From NCBI RefSeq assembly GCF_000143415.4, contig NW_003314289.1, positions 1,058,402 to 1,122,401 of the forward strand: DNA of 64,000 nucleotides, read 5' to 3'. Under the pieces are notes generated by a model, which saw only the letters and a program-made list of their open reading frames with translations, did no database searches and was not told where the DNA came from. Within the stretch, counting starts at the first letter, position 1, and every line of letters starts with the position of its first letter. This stretch comes from Selaginella moellendorffii (taxonomy: Eukaryota > Streptophyta > Lycopodiopsida > Selaginellales > Selaginellaceae). The position numbers and the translations under genes were made by a program. This document shows positions 10,661 to 21,660 of the stretch, piece after piece.

Positions 10661-13600
10661 CCTCTGCAAAATTACCAACCTTCAATGTGTTGTTGTATCA
10701 AGTATAGTTGATCTCTTTTGTTATATTAAGTGTTGCTTGCCACTTTGGGATAGATGATATAATCATATATGATGGCTCTGTTGCAAATTGATGTAAAGTT
10801 TTCTTGATCCATTGTATTGTAAACTAAGTTGAATATTTGTTTCTTAAATTTTAATTGGTAGTTTCTGAATTACTTCTAAGAATGTTCTAGTGTCCAACAT
10901 CTAAAGAATGAATTTATCATCTTGCTGTTTTCTAATGTTAGCTCACTGATTCCACCTTGTATGTTGCTTGTTGTTTCCTATCATTTTGTTTCCCCAATTC
11001 TAGGGATGTAGGTGTTGTTCAATTACTTCCTAACGTCTAGCACATTCTCTTTCAAGGTCAGTGTTGATTGCCTTGGGAGCTTCCCAAGGTATAACCTCAA
11101 TCAGTATTCTTGCATTATAGGTTTGTAGTCTTGATATAGGATCTCCTAAAATAAGTTGGTATTTCTTAAGCTTGTTCTTCCATGTTGGCCTTGAAGAATG
11201 TTTATCTCTAAACTTAGATTTCAATTTTGGATCTCAGTCTTGAAGTCAAAGTTCAAAAGTGAATTCAATCTTGATTGAGGTATTATTCAATTTTGCCTTG
11301 AGTTTCTTCTTTTCCTTCTTTGATTTCTATGTTCAAGCTCCAGTTCAAGTTGATCTCTTGAACTTAGGTTTTGAGTTCAAGGTTGTCTAACTTGATTTCA
11401 TTATCCTGATTCCTTAATTCTTCAGCTATCATTGTTTATCCTGCCAATATGCTATGGTGTATAGTCTAACAAGAGTACTTTTTGGCAAAGTTACTCAAGA
11501 GGTCCTTGAAGAATTTGGTAGAGTATTTTGCATTTTCCTCAAAATCTCTAAATCTAAGGGCATTGTAGCTCAAAAGTTCCACATTTTGTTTTTGCTATAA
11601 CTCTAGTTAATTCAGTGTTGAGGACAAGTGTTAGTGGTTGAAAGGTTTCTAGCTTATGTGTGCAAAGAAACTCAATTATTTTTTGCTAAAAAATGTGTCT
11701 TCTATACACCCAAGTCAAAATTCTCCTTGTTGCAAAGTAATCTAAGAAAACAAGTTGTTATTTTGGTATAATTTCATTTACATATTCTTTCTACTTGCTC
11801 ATAATCCTGTAAATTAACCACAAGACAACCTCTCGAATCTTAAGAAAGCATCTAATACTTTCTCTATCTTCTTTTTCTATGTTGTTTTCATTTTCTTTAA
11901 TCCCTAGAATTTCATTTACTAAGTTCACCTTGTTTTCTTAGATCTTACTTCTACTACCACTTTTTCATCCTTGATTCTCAATTTAGCTTTTGCCCTTTTG
12001 CAAATGTCACAGTTCCATTTAGGATATCACTACATATGTAAGGTTTGAAGCAATTCCTAAAATCACACAAAAGGCAATCTTCATATTTTGTACAGCTTCT
12101 ATCCCCAAATGGGCAATTGTGCTTTATCATTCTTCATCCATGATCAATAGTTATTTTGTGTCAACCACTTGCCAAAATAATTATGTGCTACTTTTTGATT
12201 TTTGAAAGCTTCAATCTACACTTTTTTTTTATGTCTTGGGTCTTTGTCATGTTTTTTAACTTTAGTTCTTCATATTTGTCTATCACTTCATTTTTTTTTC
12301 TTTTCTTGTTTTCACTGAGTTTTGTTGATTTCTCTTTTCTTGCAATTCTTCACTTCATTACACACAAAAATTTTATCTTGCTATACTCTATGCTCTTCAT
12401 GTTGCCTATCCCACTATGGTCGCTAGTGGAAAACCTACAAAAAATCCCCAACTGAGATCTTCCAAGTTTTCTAATCTTATTCCTAAAGCTATAGCTATAC
12501 TACAAGAAAAATGCTCTTACTCTCTTGTACCAAGCCATGTTGTGTATATAAATTGGGAAGCACTAAAGTTGGATTGAAGTCTAGGGCATTAATCCAATTG
12601 GTTTACCAAGCTTGGAATGCACTAGAGCAAGTTGCCAAAAGAAATTTGAATTTGCTCTAATAAGTATGCTAGGAGTGTGGTTGTGGTGTTTTGAAAAAAT
12701 GGAACACTCTATTGTAAATCACTATGTGAGTGGAAAACCAAAAGAAACCAAACTTGAAGACTCAAGTTTAGGAATGCATTCTTGAGTGAATCAACATTAG
12801 GGATGTATTTCGAACGTTCACTCAAGATGACATATGAGTAGTGGCTACTATAAAAGTTGGACTTAGAATATTTGAGACTCATTTCTAATCCAAAAATATA
12901 TTGCAATACATCTCCCATTGTTTAACTCCTTGGCTCTTCATTGCAATTCCTTACTTACTCATTGAGCTCTCATCAAAAGAAGCTCCAAAAAAAACCATTA
13001 GAAGATCATTGTATTTTTGTGCCTCTACCATACTCACCACCTTCTATTTAGCCTAATGTCTTTGCCCATGCTCATTGAGAAGAGTTGCTAACTATTGTCC
13101 ATCTGAGATGGTCATTGTTCATAAGCACTAAGTCCATTGCTTTGTGTCAAGACTAGACAAGGATGATATAGTCTCCATTGTGAGATGCTCTAGCTGCCCC
13201 ATAATCAACCACTAAGAAATCACACCTTGAAGTGTGTACACCTCTATAAATACTCATTGGGACAATAGTATGGTTGGCAAATGTCTTGAGAATGATTGCT
13301 ATAATAAATGAAATTTCTAGGCCCAAATGAAGCATAAGGTGTAAAGAAATTATATTTGCTCCCATAGCCAAAATCTAAAACTATTCCATCAATCAATGTC
13401 CTAACAATCGCAATTGGTGTGAGAAAAGTGCTTGGATCCAATTGAACTTGCCCAACCTAGAACTTTATAAACACTCAAGGCTAAAGTATTCTTGGAGAGA
13501 TAAGGACTCCATACCAAAGTCTCCAGGTCTATCACACACTCAACTAAATGTTCTTTTATTACAACTTCTACTGCATAGTTGCCAACTTATTTTACTTGTT

Positions 13601-14095
13601 GCAGAATCTTCTATATATAGTAAGATTCTTATCTCCTAACATTCCTCTTATAAAAGCATGTGAAACATCACTTAGTTAATATAAATGGTTCATGAGTAAT
13701 CTTATTATTAGGCAAAATGGCTCTAAGGGTAATTATGATATTTATGATTTTAATTTTGGCATTAGGCACCTGCTTTGACCACCTAATCAACATATGTCAA
13801 AAGTCAACAAGGGTATATTGGATAAGGATGGTGGAGCTTTTGAGGTAACTTGGGGTGGTTGGGCAGTTAGGAACTTAAAAAGGTAATTTAGATAAGATTA
13901 GGCCACTTTGGCTTTATTATTTAGTGCAGGGTTATTAGAGGAGTTGGAACTAAGATGAAGGTTGGAGTCCTAATATTAATGGTGATACTAATAGTAGTGT
14001 TAATGGAGTTTATAAAGGTTTGGACTATCCATGATGTTGTTCATGAGTTGCAAACCCTCAATAAAAATTAGTAAAAGATGTTATGACATGATAAC
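10661..14095. other. Long AT-rich region without a recognisable gene
   Basis: Only short, unconvincing frames occur. The longest (12156-12455 plus, 99 codons) is Phe/Leu-rich, low-complexity and has no recognisable domain. Around 11215-11400 there is a loose, degenerate repetition of TTGAGTTCAAG-like words. It most likely consists of worn-out transposon sequence. Confidence 0.4.
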
Positions 14096-14099
14096 TACC

Positions 14100-14270
14100 A
14101 TGCATGGGCAATATTGAGGCACTCGAAGCTGACAACAGTAGTGCTCCAAATAAAACTTACTTGATAGATCAATTTAAGATTTCAACTTTTTTTAGTGATA
14201 GCGGTGTGAATGAGTATTTAGCTTGGTTAGCCAATGTGAAAAAGTGGCTTCTAGAAGAACTTTAAATATA
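14100..14270 (+). pseudogene. Possible retrotransposon gag fragment
   Basis: A short plus-strand frame reads FKISTFFSDSGVNEYLAWLA and then KKWLLEEL before a stop. This resembles the start of a plant gypsy gag domain (a fold that places a Tyr-Leu-x-Trp segment here). The match is short, so confidence is low. Confidence 0.22.
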
Positions 14271-14892
14271 AAGGTTTTAGTGGTTATTCCAATGGTTTTG
14301 CATGATAGCAAACTTTCTCATAGATATACTAGCCTATATGAAGTGTTAAACTACATTGGTAAAGTGGTTTATCAAATGCAACCAATTGTATTTGGGATTG
14401 AATTTATCTGGGAAAATTCATCTGGGATAAAATTTATCTAATATTTTATGCTAGCTTGGAATGAAGGGTCTAATGATTCCTTAATATATACAGCTAAAAG
14501 CTTGAGCAAAGTTCCTTAGAAAAGGTGATTATTAGTATAACTCATGTTTGGGACAAAGACTCTATTAGGAAGAATAGTTAGATGCCAGCTTGATCAACAT
14601 GGGTCAAATTTAAGGTCCAAGGGTAAAAAACATAATCTACCCTAAGGGTTAAGACTGAAGTATAGTGAAAAACATTAAAAGGAAGTGTAGCATAGTTTAG
14701 GTGAGGTTAGGCCTTGGTTATAATATGAAATCCTTGTCTTCTAGCATATAACAATTCTACAAAACACATCCTACATCACTTTCCACAAACTTTTAAATGA
14801 CAATTTGCAAACTTAAAATTAATCTCTCAATGCTACAAGTGAAATATCACACTCAGAAGTTTATAACTGTGAACTTCAGAATTCCAGAACTC

Positions 14893-15805
14893 ATGGCAGA
14901 CACTTGTTGGTTCTCATATTCATGGCATTTTGTGTCATAAGCTAGAATTAAATACGACCGATTGTGCTCTCCACCAGGGGTACTTAGAGGGATTCCACTT
15001 TTCCATGCTCCATCCATGAGAGGCTATCGCCCCTTGAGTGCTGCACATCAAGCAGGAAATCCAAGCTTCCAGCAGGACATCACTCGAGTTGTGCAAAGCC
15101 GCTGGTCTCTTGTGCGGTGATGAAGATCATGAGCTCTTTCAGCACCACCATGACCACCATCACGACAGGAGCGCTATGGAATCCTCCACTTGAGATCTTG
15201 CCGAGAGGACCTTCTTCCAGCTCAAGACGCTTGTTGGTGCCAAGAACATACAGGTACCACCGCCGCTGTGCTGGGAAAACTCCATCCCTGTGAGTAAACA
15301 ACTCCATCTGCTGCTAGAGCCTGCGCTTGCATCCATGAATCTGTCCCAGCTCCTGAGCCAGTCTCCATTTGCAGTGACGAGCAAGGATAGCCTGGCGATA
15401 TGCTGGTATCAAGCATGAGACCAACGCTTGTCACATCTCGGCAAAGTCAGGCCTCTTCGACCCTCCACAAGCTCGACTTGAAGTATACGGTCAACACTCT
15501 GGAGTTTTATCCAAACAAGCCATTCCAGGTGGTGGAGACGAGCGTGGTGGCTGCAAATGGATATCTGGCCTGTCATCCATGACTTTCCCATTCGCCATCT
15601 TCATGTGCCACACAATACCGAACAGTCTCGTGTTGGAGGTGGATCTACTGAGAAGTTCTTCCAAAAACACGAAGCGTGCCATGGTGTATGGATACCTCTG
15701 ATTTTGCGCCTTCTCACATCTCTTTTAAGATTCTTAATACCAAGCGAGAGGTTTGTCACTGGCTTCCTACTTCTCATCTTGTGTGGTATTAAGCACCAAG
15801 CCTGA
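14893..15805 (+). pseudogene. BURP-domain pseudogene, unit 0
   Basis: It follows the active BURP copies from ATG (14893) to the final Tyr-stop region but is clearly older. The donor site of intron 1 is changed (GTCATAAG where the others have GTGGTAAG). There is an in-frame TGA where others read CGA at about 15191, and deletions lie around 15350-15410. The rest stays easily recognisable (HHHDHHHDR, CHDF-like blocks). It is the most diverged BURP copy of the array. Confidence 0.8.
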
Positions 15806-15892
15806 ATGCTAGCGTGATTATATAGTAGAGTGTGATCACTAGGAGAATAAGGATTATGTGACTCTCCATGCCTTAAACGTCTTTTAATGAGC

Positions 15893-16150
15893 CATCCTGA
15901 GGCTGAGGATCTTCTTCCCAGCGAAAGAAGAAGACGTGAGGCTGAGCGTCCACTAGATCTCTTATGAGGACCACAACGGAGGGCCATCCCAGCGAAGTGG
16001 TGGCAACGAGCAAAGTCTAGGAATCCACATCATTGTATGGGGTGGAGTGCAGGCGCGCTGTGTCGCTTGTGTTGGTCTCTCCGCCTGGGCAGAGCGATGC
16101 CACACCCTGCGCTCGTGCTGGCACCTCCAATCCATCCGTGGACACCAAAG
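15893..16150 (+). pseudogene. Fic gene fragment, unit 0
   Basis: It aligns with the Fic gene over roughly 1825-2130. CTGAGGATCTTCTTCCCAGC matches 1826-1845, the block ending AACAAAGTCT matches about 1992-2001, and ATCCATCCGTGGACACC matches 2112-2128. Internal deletions and stops make it non-coding. It is the longest Fic fragment of the array. Confidence 0.75.
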
Positions 16151-16189
16151 CTCTTGGTTAATAATCATTAAATTAAATTTGTTTATGAT

Positions 16190-16400
16190 AAGCTTTAAGA
16201 ATCGGGATTTGGCTGGAATAAAGATTGGCTTCCTTGCCATACCATACATTTGAGAACATAACCTTGGTTCATTATAGTCGATGTTCTAACTTGTCTGAAT
16301 GATATATGTACTTCAGGCATCTACAGCAATTCAAATGTTCAAGGACAAAGGGGCCACATTGCAATCTCAGTCCTTGATTTTTAGCAACAAGGCATGGAGA
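16190..16400 (+). pseudogene. Inverted relic of the secreted-repeat gene, unit 0 tail
   Basis: The plus strand holds a copy of the intron end and exon 2 start of the secreted-repeat gene (TGATATATGTACTTCAGGCA at about 16300, followed by CAAGGACAA). In the live copies this lies on the minus strand. Only short, degenerate repeat words precede it. Confidence 0.5.
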
Positions 16401-16809
16401 GGCTCAAGACTCTCTAATGTACAGCCCATGCATAGCAAAACGAATACAAACCTTTTGCTCTTGTACCACAATTTCTCGCATGCACACCATAGCCCTCACC
16501 TTGGCTCACCTCAAACCCATATTTTAATTACCACTACTGGCTCGTTATTTTTGGTTTGCTTAGATATATTTAGAATATGCTTAGATATTCTAAGATATTC
16601 TACCATTTAACAGTTGTTATTCATTTAAATAATCTTGTATTTATAATTTATAAACATTTTAAAACCCTTTCTAGTATATTCTTTTTTATTCTATCATCTA
16701 ATGGTTTTGTGTTCATAAATTACAAACATGCTTATAATTATAAACTTTATTTTGGATTAATAAGTAATAATAAAACTACTATTAAGTAAACCAAGCATTG
16801 CTACTCTCA

Positions 16810-17680
16810 GTTCAATGAGACAAAGTTTAAGAAATGTCATTTCTAATCAGTGTTTAATGTTAATTTTTTTATTAAAAAAGTAACCATTTTGTTGAGGTAC
16901 CCCTCTTTCTCATTGTTGCCATCTTCTGGATTTTCATAAAACCACTACAAGGAGTTAGGGTTTGGCGTTCTGTCTTTTAGGTTTTGTAACAAATTAAGAA
17001 AAAGTTAATAGTGTATTTTCCATTTGACAGAATATTCGGTCAACAGTCGTTGCTATATGTGCGGGCCCCATGAATTGCAACTCACACTTTTTACATACAA
17101 AATTCATATTAACCTTTAAGTTAAAAGGATCCACATTGACAAATTTGTAACAACCTCAATGGAGGAGAACTCTCAGAAGGGAGACACCATTCCCATCATT
17201 TCTCCTAATACACAATGATTAGCATTTTAACATTAATGTCTAATAGTATGCAAATGTCTCAATCTAGACAAGTCATTAGGTGCTACCTTACATAAGTATA
17301 TTAGAATATAAACCACTGTGATATATCAGAAACTAAATTGCATAAAAAATAATAAAATGAAAGCAAACCACGTTCACAACAAATTATTAATACTAATGCC
17401 TCTTTTTTTAATTAAATTATTTGATTTTTAAATTGTGCTAGAGTTTATGGTTCATGCACCTAAGAAAAATGTTACTTTCTACATGAAGATGTCTACATAT
17501 TTATCTATGAAGAATGAGATTAGAAATAGATAGAAATGTTTCCTTATGAGATTATAGGGTATTATTTGAATGCTTACAAATAAAATATAAGCTTGATTCT
17601 GTTAATAAGTTTTTAAGAAAACCTTTTCTGATTTCAAAGGGTTTTTTTTAATTGTATTTTATTTGTGTCTTTTTTATTGT
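16810..17680. other. AT-rich inter-unit spacer, unit 1
   Basis: No gene is visible. The same spacer opens units 2 (25576-26653), 3 (35900-36984) and 4 (45127-46252), with long stretches almost unchanged. In units 2-4 it contains a GC-richer insert with inverted ends; in unit 1 that insert is reduced to a short remnant near 16955-17000. Confidence 0.6.
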
Positions 17681-17812
17681 AAGGCTCTACTTTAAACTTC
17701 ATATTCTTATTATCTTAATACAGTAGAGCTTTGCAAAATATCAACGGTATATAGTAAGAGATCTTTGTCTCCTAGCATAAAGGATCTTAGTCAAACTTCA
17801 CTTTCCAGGAAG
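17681..17812. repeat. Direct repeat on the 3' side of the secreted-repeat gene, unit 1
   Basis: This block, from GGCTCTACTTTAAACTTC to CTTCACTTTCCAGG, recurs at 18482-18596 on the other side of the gene in the same orientation. Equivalent pairs in other units are about 26654-26775 with 27792-27940, 36985-37098 with 37776-37875, and 46253-46368 with 46774-46885. The left copy includes the last codons and stop of the gene. A third, worn copy precedes the second BURP copy (for example 20372-20405). Confidence 0.65.
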
Positions 17813-18440
17813 GACTCGGGATTTGCCTGCTTCGCTTCCTTGTTATAGAAGAAAAAGGCCTCGGGATTAGCCTGCTTTACTTCCTTGTTATAGAAGACGA
17901 AGGACTCAGGATTTGCTTGCTTTTCTTCCCTATTTGCTTGCTTCGCTTCCTTGTTATAGAAGACGAAGGACTCTGGATTTGCCTGCTTTACTTCCTTGTT
18001 ATAGAAGACGAAGGACTCGGAATTTGCCTGCTTCACTTCCTTGTTATAGAAGACGAAGGCCTCGGGATTAGCCTGCTTCACTTCCTTGTTATAGAAGACG
18101 AAGGACTCAGGATTTGCTTGCTTTTCTTCCTTATTTGCTTGCTTCGCTTCCTTGTTATAGAAGACGAAGGACTCGGGATTTGCCTGCTTCGCTTCCTTGT
18201 TATACAAGAGGATGGACTCGGGATTTGCCCGCTTCGTTTCCTTGTTATACAAGAGGATGGACTCGGGATTTGCCTGCTTTGCTTCATTGGTGTACATTAC
18301 CTCTCCAGGCACTTGCTTTTCATTGTCCTTGAGTGTACGTAGTGCTGCAGCTGCCTGAAGTACATATATCATTCAGAAAACTTAGAAGCAGAGATTGATC
18401 TCACCGTGAAACACAAGAGGACTGTAATGAGCCACGCCAT
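17791..18440 (-). CDS. Secreted 15-residue-repeat protein, unit 1 (9 repeats)
   Basis: I do not recognise a named family. Exon 1 is 18440-18405 (MAWLITVLLCFT). A 50-base intron with GTGAGA donor and TTCAG acceptor follows, then exon 2 is 18354-17791, giving 199 residues. The N-terminus is a good signal peptide, so the protein should be secreted. After a short lead (residues about 13-45, ending MYTNEAKQA) come nine full repeats of NPESFVFYNKEAKQA type, two of them with a 7-residue insert (NKEEKQA or NREEKQA), then a short tail FLESEV. The first two repeats are the SILLY variety, the others mostly SFVFY. A TATA box lies just upstream, and the gene is head-to-head with the BURP gene. A structural wall or signalling precursor role is possible but unproven. 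Confidence 0.65.
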
Positions 18441-18472
18441 GGTTTCTATGAAAATGTGGTGTTCTTGGATGT

Positions 18473-18482
18473 CCTTTTATAG
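18473..18482 (-). promoter_or_regulatory. TATA box of secreted-repeat gene, unit 1
   Basis: Read on the minus strand this is CTATAAAAGG. In units 2-4 it lies about 130 bases upstream of the start codon. Here roughly 95 bases of leader are deleted, so it is only about 33 bases from the ATG. Transcription may then begin at or inside the start codon, which could impair this copy. Confidence 0.6.
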
Positions 18483-18596
18483 TAAGGCTCTACTTTAAAC
18501 TTCGTATTCTTATTATCTTAATACATTAGAGCTATCAAAATATCAACGCTGTATAGTAAAAGATCAGGATCTTCTTGGTCAGACGTCACTTTCCAG
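18482..18596. repeat. Direct repeat on the promoter side of the secreted-repeat gene, unit 1
   Basis: Partner of 17681-17812. It begins immediately at the TATA box and ends GTCACTTTCCAGC, which equals the 3' end of the repeat gene's coding region. It therefore looks like the tail of a lost second copy of that gene. Confidence 0.6.
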
Positions 18597-18632
18597 CAAG
18601 TTTTCAATGAAAATTTAAGTTCGTCCTTATCT

Positions 18633-18643
18633 CTTATACATAG
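18633..18643 (+). promoter_or_regulatory. Probable TATA box of BURP gene, unit 1
   Basis: CTTATACATAG lies about 80 bases upstream of the BURP ATG. The position is kept in all units: unit 3 reads TTATATATAG at 37911-37920, the best match to a TATA box. Confidence 0.4.
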
Positions 18644-18719
18644 AAAAATACTGAACAAGTGAAACATCACACCAACACAAGTTCATATTATAATTATAGA
18701 CTTTGCAATTCCAGAACTC

Positions 18720-19725
18720 ATGGCGGACACTTTGTTGGTTCTCATGTTCCTGGCATTATGTGTGGTAAGCTTCACGAATTTCATAACTCTTCGAATCAAA
18801 TCCAACTGATTGTGCTCTCCGCCAGGGATACTTGGAGGGATTCCAACTTCCACGCTCCATTCGTGAGAGGCTATCGCCCCTTGACGACGCTTCAGCGCTG
18901 CACATCAAGCAGGAACTCCAAGCTTCCAGCAGGATATCACACGAGTCGTGCAAAGCCGCTGGTCTCTTGTGCGGTGATGAACATCACTCCCTTCGTCAGC
19001 TTTTTCACCACCACCATGACCATCACGACAGGAGCGCCATGGAATCCTCCACTCGAGATCTCGCCCAGAGGACCTTCTTTCAGCTCAAGACGCTTGTTGG
19101 TGCCAAGAACATACAGTTGCCACCGCCACTGCGCTGGGACAACTCCATCCCTGTGAGTAAATTCCTTCATCCGCTACTAGAGCCTGTGCTTGCGTCCATG
19201 AATCTGTCCCAGCTCCTGTCCACCATGCACTTCTCGAGCCAGTCTCCATTCGCAGCGACGAGCAAGGATAGCCTGGAAATGTGCTCCTCCCACGGGGGGA
19301 TCAAGCACGAGATCAAGGGTTGTCACGTCTCGGCAAAGTCCATCCTGGATCAGGCCTCTTCGACCCTCCACAAGCTCGAGTTGAAGTATGTGGCCAACAC
19401 TCTGGAGTTTGATCCGAACGAACCATTCCAGGTGGTAGAGACGAGGGTGGTGGCTGCAGATGGATCTCTGGCCTGTCACCCCATGACTTTCCCATTCGCC
19501 ATCTTCATGTGCCACACAATACCGAACAGTCTCGTGTTGGAGGTGGATCTACTGAGAAGTTCTTCCAAGAACACGAAGCCTGCCATGGTGAAAGTTCCTG
19601 CGGTTTGCCATATGGATACCTCTGATTTCGCGCCTTCTCATATCTCTTTTAAGATTCTTAACACCAGGCCCGGCGAGGGAGAGGTTTGTCACTGGCTTCC
19701 TACTTCTCATCTCGTGTGGTATTAA
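18720..19725 (+). CDS. BURP-domain protein, unit 1
   Basis: BURP proteins are plant-specific, secreted, cell-wall-associated proteins. Exon 1 is 18720-18764 (MADTLLVLMFLALCV, a signal peptide), the intron is 18765-18825 (61 bases), and exon 2 is 18826-19725, giving 314 residues. A His-rich patch (HHHHDHHDR) sits near residues 76-84, and a TFFQLKTLVG block opens the BURP domain near residue 100. The diagnostic pattern is complete: CHX10CH at 232-245, CH at 276, CH at 303, then X8 and Trp313, with Tyr314 last. The spacing between the second and third CH pairs is 30, slightly longer than usual. The repeat segment found in many BURP proteins is absent here; a separate divergent gene next door encodes repeats. 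The ATG at 18720 gives a clean signal peptide. Confidence 0.88.
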
Positions 19726-19825
19726 GCTCCAAGCCTGAATGCTAGAGTGAATATATAGTAAAGTTTGATCACAAGGAGAATAAGAATTATGTGGCACTCC
19801 ATGCCTCAACCGTCTTTTAATGAGC

Positions 19826-19965
19826 CAGCTTGAGACTGAGGATCTTCTTCGCAGCGAAAGAAGAAGACGTGATCGACTCCAAGCTGAGCGTCCACTAGAT
19901 CTCTCATGAGGACCACAAAGGAGGGAGGGCCACAGTAATCCACATCTTTGTATGGGGCCGAGCTT
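19826..19965 (+). pseudogene. Fic gene fragment a, unit 1
   Basis: Downstream of the BURP gene the sequence reads CTGAGGATCTTCTTCGCAGC, then CCAAGCTGAGCGTCCAC, then ATGAGGACCACAAAGG. These match Fic gene positions 1826-1940 in the same order and orientation, with gaps. It is non-coding. Confidence 0.7.
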
Positions 19966-20140
19966 GGGCCTGGTTAATAGCATTATATTATGATTCTTCC
20001 CAGGTTTTACCAGAAGAAAGAATTGGGATTTGGCTGCTTGGATCCTTCCATACCAGAACAAAGCTTCAGGATTTGGCTTCCTTGCCATGCCAGAAGAACG
20101 ACTCAGGTTTTGGGAACATAACATTTTGATAAAAAAAACC

Positions 20141-20386
20141 ATGGCTTGGTTCATTACAGTGCAATCTCAGTCCTTGATTTCTAGCAACAACTTCAATGTA
20201 CACCAAGAGAGCCTTAATATATTATACACTTTTCTCAACTTTGCAGATCTCAACTTTGCAGAATATCAACTTTTTAAAATCTCAACAGATCTCAACTTTG
20301 CAGATCTCAACTTCGCAGAATATCAAGTTTTAAAATCTCAACAGATCTCATCAGAAATCAACTTTGCAGACAACGCTGTAAATTAA
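20141..20386 (+). CDS. Small open frame with pentapeptide-like repeats, unit 1
   Basis: I do not recognise this as a known gene. The frame has 81 codons. It starts MAWFITVQ, close to exon 1 of the secreted-repeat gene (MAWLITV), and the 5' leader also matches that gene's leader. Its middle is a 15-bp minisatellite that reads as five-residue steps such as LNFAD and LNFAE. An 81-codon version also exists in units 3 and 4, and a 135-codon version in unit 2. It may be a decayed, re-used 5' end of the repeat gene rather than a working gene. Confidence 0.3.
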   Translation: MAWFITVQSQSLISSNNFNVHQESLNILYTFLNFADLNFAEYQLFKISTDLNFADLNFAEYQVLKSQQISSEINFADNAVN

Positions 20387-20544
20387 GAGATCCTTGTCTT
20401 CTAGCATAAATCGCAACTGGTGTCATTCAATCATCCACGTGAAACATCACTCTCCAGCAAGTTTTCAATAACACTTTTGCAGACAAAGTTTAACAATGAC
20501 GTCGTACTTGTTTTGGTATATTTCTACTTTAACTATAGACTTGG

Positions 20545-21300
20545 ACTAACGCCGGACACTTGTTTGGTTCTCGTATTATGTGTATTAAGATTGACAACTC
20601 TTACAATCAAATCAAAACGATTGTTTACGAGATTCCATCTTCCACTATGACGCTTCAGCTCTGGCTATCAAGCAAGAAATCGAAGCTTCCGGCAGGATGT
20701 GACGTGAGTCAGTCTATTGTGCAGTGATGAACATCACTCCCTTTGTCAGAAAGTGAATCATTTTCTGTACATTGGACCCAAACATTTTTCCACTTTGCAC
20801 AACTCTGTGGGGATAATAGGTTTTTGCATATTTGAAGGTAAGAGAGAGTGATTCTAAAATTTGGACATTCTTCAAACCCCGAGTGCAACCATTTCTGAAA
20901 AATCCTAAAGAATATTGAACCAAATGATGACGTCATTATTTCGCATTTTTGATTCCGGACGAACGTTTGGTGCAAGGATAACCTGGCGATGTCCCAAGTC
21001 GCCGGGATCAAGCACCAGATCAAGTCTTATCACGTCTCCACAAAGTCCACTTCGACCCTCCCAAGCTCGAGTTGGACACTCCAAACGAATTATTCTAGGT
21101 GGTGGTGGCTGCATCGCCTGTCACCCCATACTTTCCCATTCACCATCTTCATGTGGCACACGATACGGGAGAAGTTCTTCCAAGAAGACGAAGCCTGCCA
21201 CGGTGAAAGCTCCAGTGGTTTGTCTTATGATTTCGAACCTTCTCACATCTCTTTTAAGATTCTGGCCCGGCGAGGTACTTCTCATCTCGTGTGGTATTAA
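20545..21300 (+). pseudogene. Second BURP copy, dead, unit 1
   Basis: The region matches the BURP gene but its start codon is ACG (the codon before GCGGAC in the live copy). The middle, including the His-rich patch and the BURP entry block, is replaced by about 230 unrelated bases (20755-20950). The 3' part is readable again: the CH blocks are partly altered and it ends TSHLVWY at 21300. Confidence 0.75.
20927..20936. promoter_or_regulatory. ATGACGTCAT palindrome, possible bZIP site
   Basis: A perfect 10-base palindrome with a TGACGTCA core lies at the end of the foreign insert of the dead BURP copy. It is kept in units 2 (30585-30594) and 4 (49435-49444) and damaged in unit 3. The core is a classic plant bZIP target; any role here is unproven. 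Confidence 0.3.
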
Positions 21301-21660
21301 GCTCCAAGCCTGCCAGGAAATGGAATGCATGATCGAAGCAACTACATAAAATTACCTTGAGCGGTAATCCCTTGTGCGTGTGAGATCGATCACAAGGAAA
21401 ATAAAGACGTCGTTGTTCGTTTATCTCTTTGGATAGTTCCAACGCTAATCGAAAATAGATTGTGGAATAGAGTTCTCTTAGAGAGCGGCTACAAGGCAAA
21501 CAAGGATAAATTTCTTCCAAGAGGTATAAATGCTTGCGCGAACCAGTCGACACCCCGTAACAGAATTAGATACGTTGTTTCTGTCAAAGTTTCATTTCAC
21601 TTATTTTAGATACTTGTTACTACGTGTTTGATTTCTTCACCTGTGGAAAGAAAAAAAAGA

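Noticed and set aside
12156-12455. 99-codon Phe/Leu-rich frame
   Set aside because: AT-rich low-complexity translation without promoter, splice or domain support.
17820-18290. Regularly spaced 45-bp repeats could suggest a CRISPR-like array
   Set aside because: There are no unique spacers: the repeats are contiguous, coding and in frame, and the genome is eukaryotic.
17917-18342. Long plus-strand open frames opposite the 15-residue repeats (also at 26927-27559 and 37101-37541)
   Set aside because: The 45-bp repeat has no stops in several frames, so antisense frames stay open automatically. They lack a signal exon and splice sites, while the minus-strand gene has both.
19141-19165. GTGAGTAA inside BURP exon 2 could be a splice donor
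   Set aside because: Reading through keeps the expected BURP sequence (SIPVSKFLHPLL) in frame and no matching acceptor improves the protein.
19177-19515. Antisense frames opposite the BURP genes (repeated in all units)
   Set aside because: Shadows of the GC-rich BURP exon, as shown by the complete CH pattern on the other strand.
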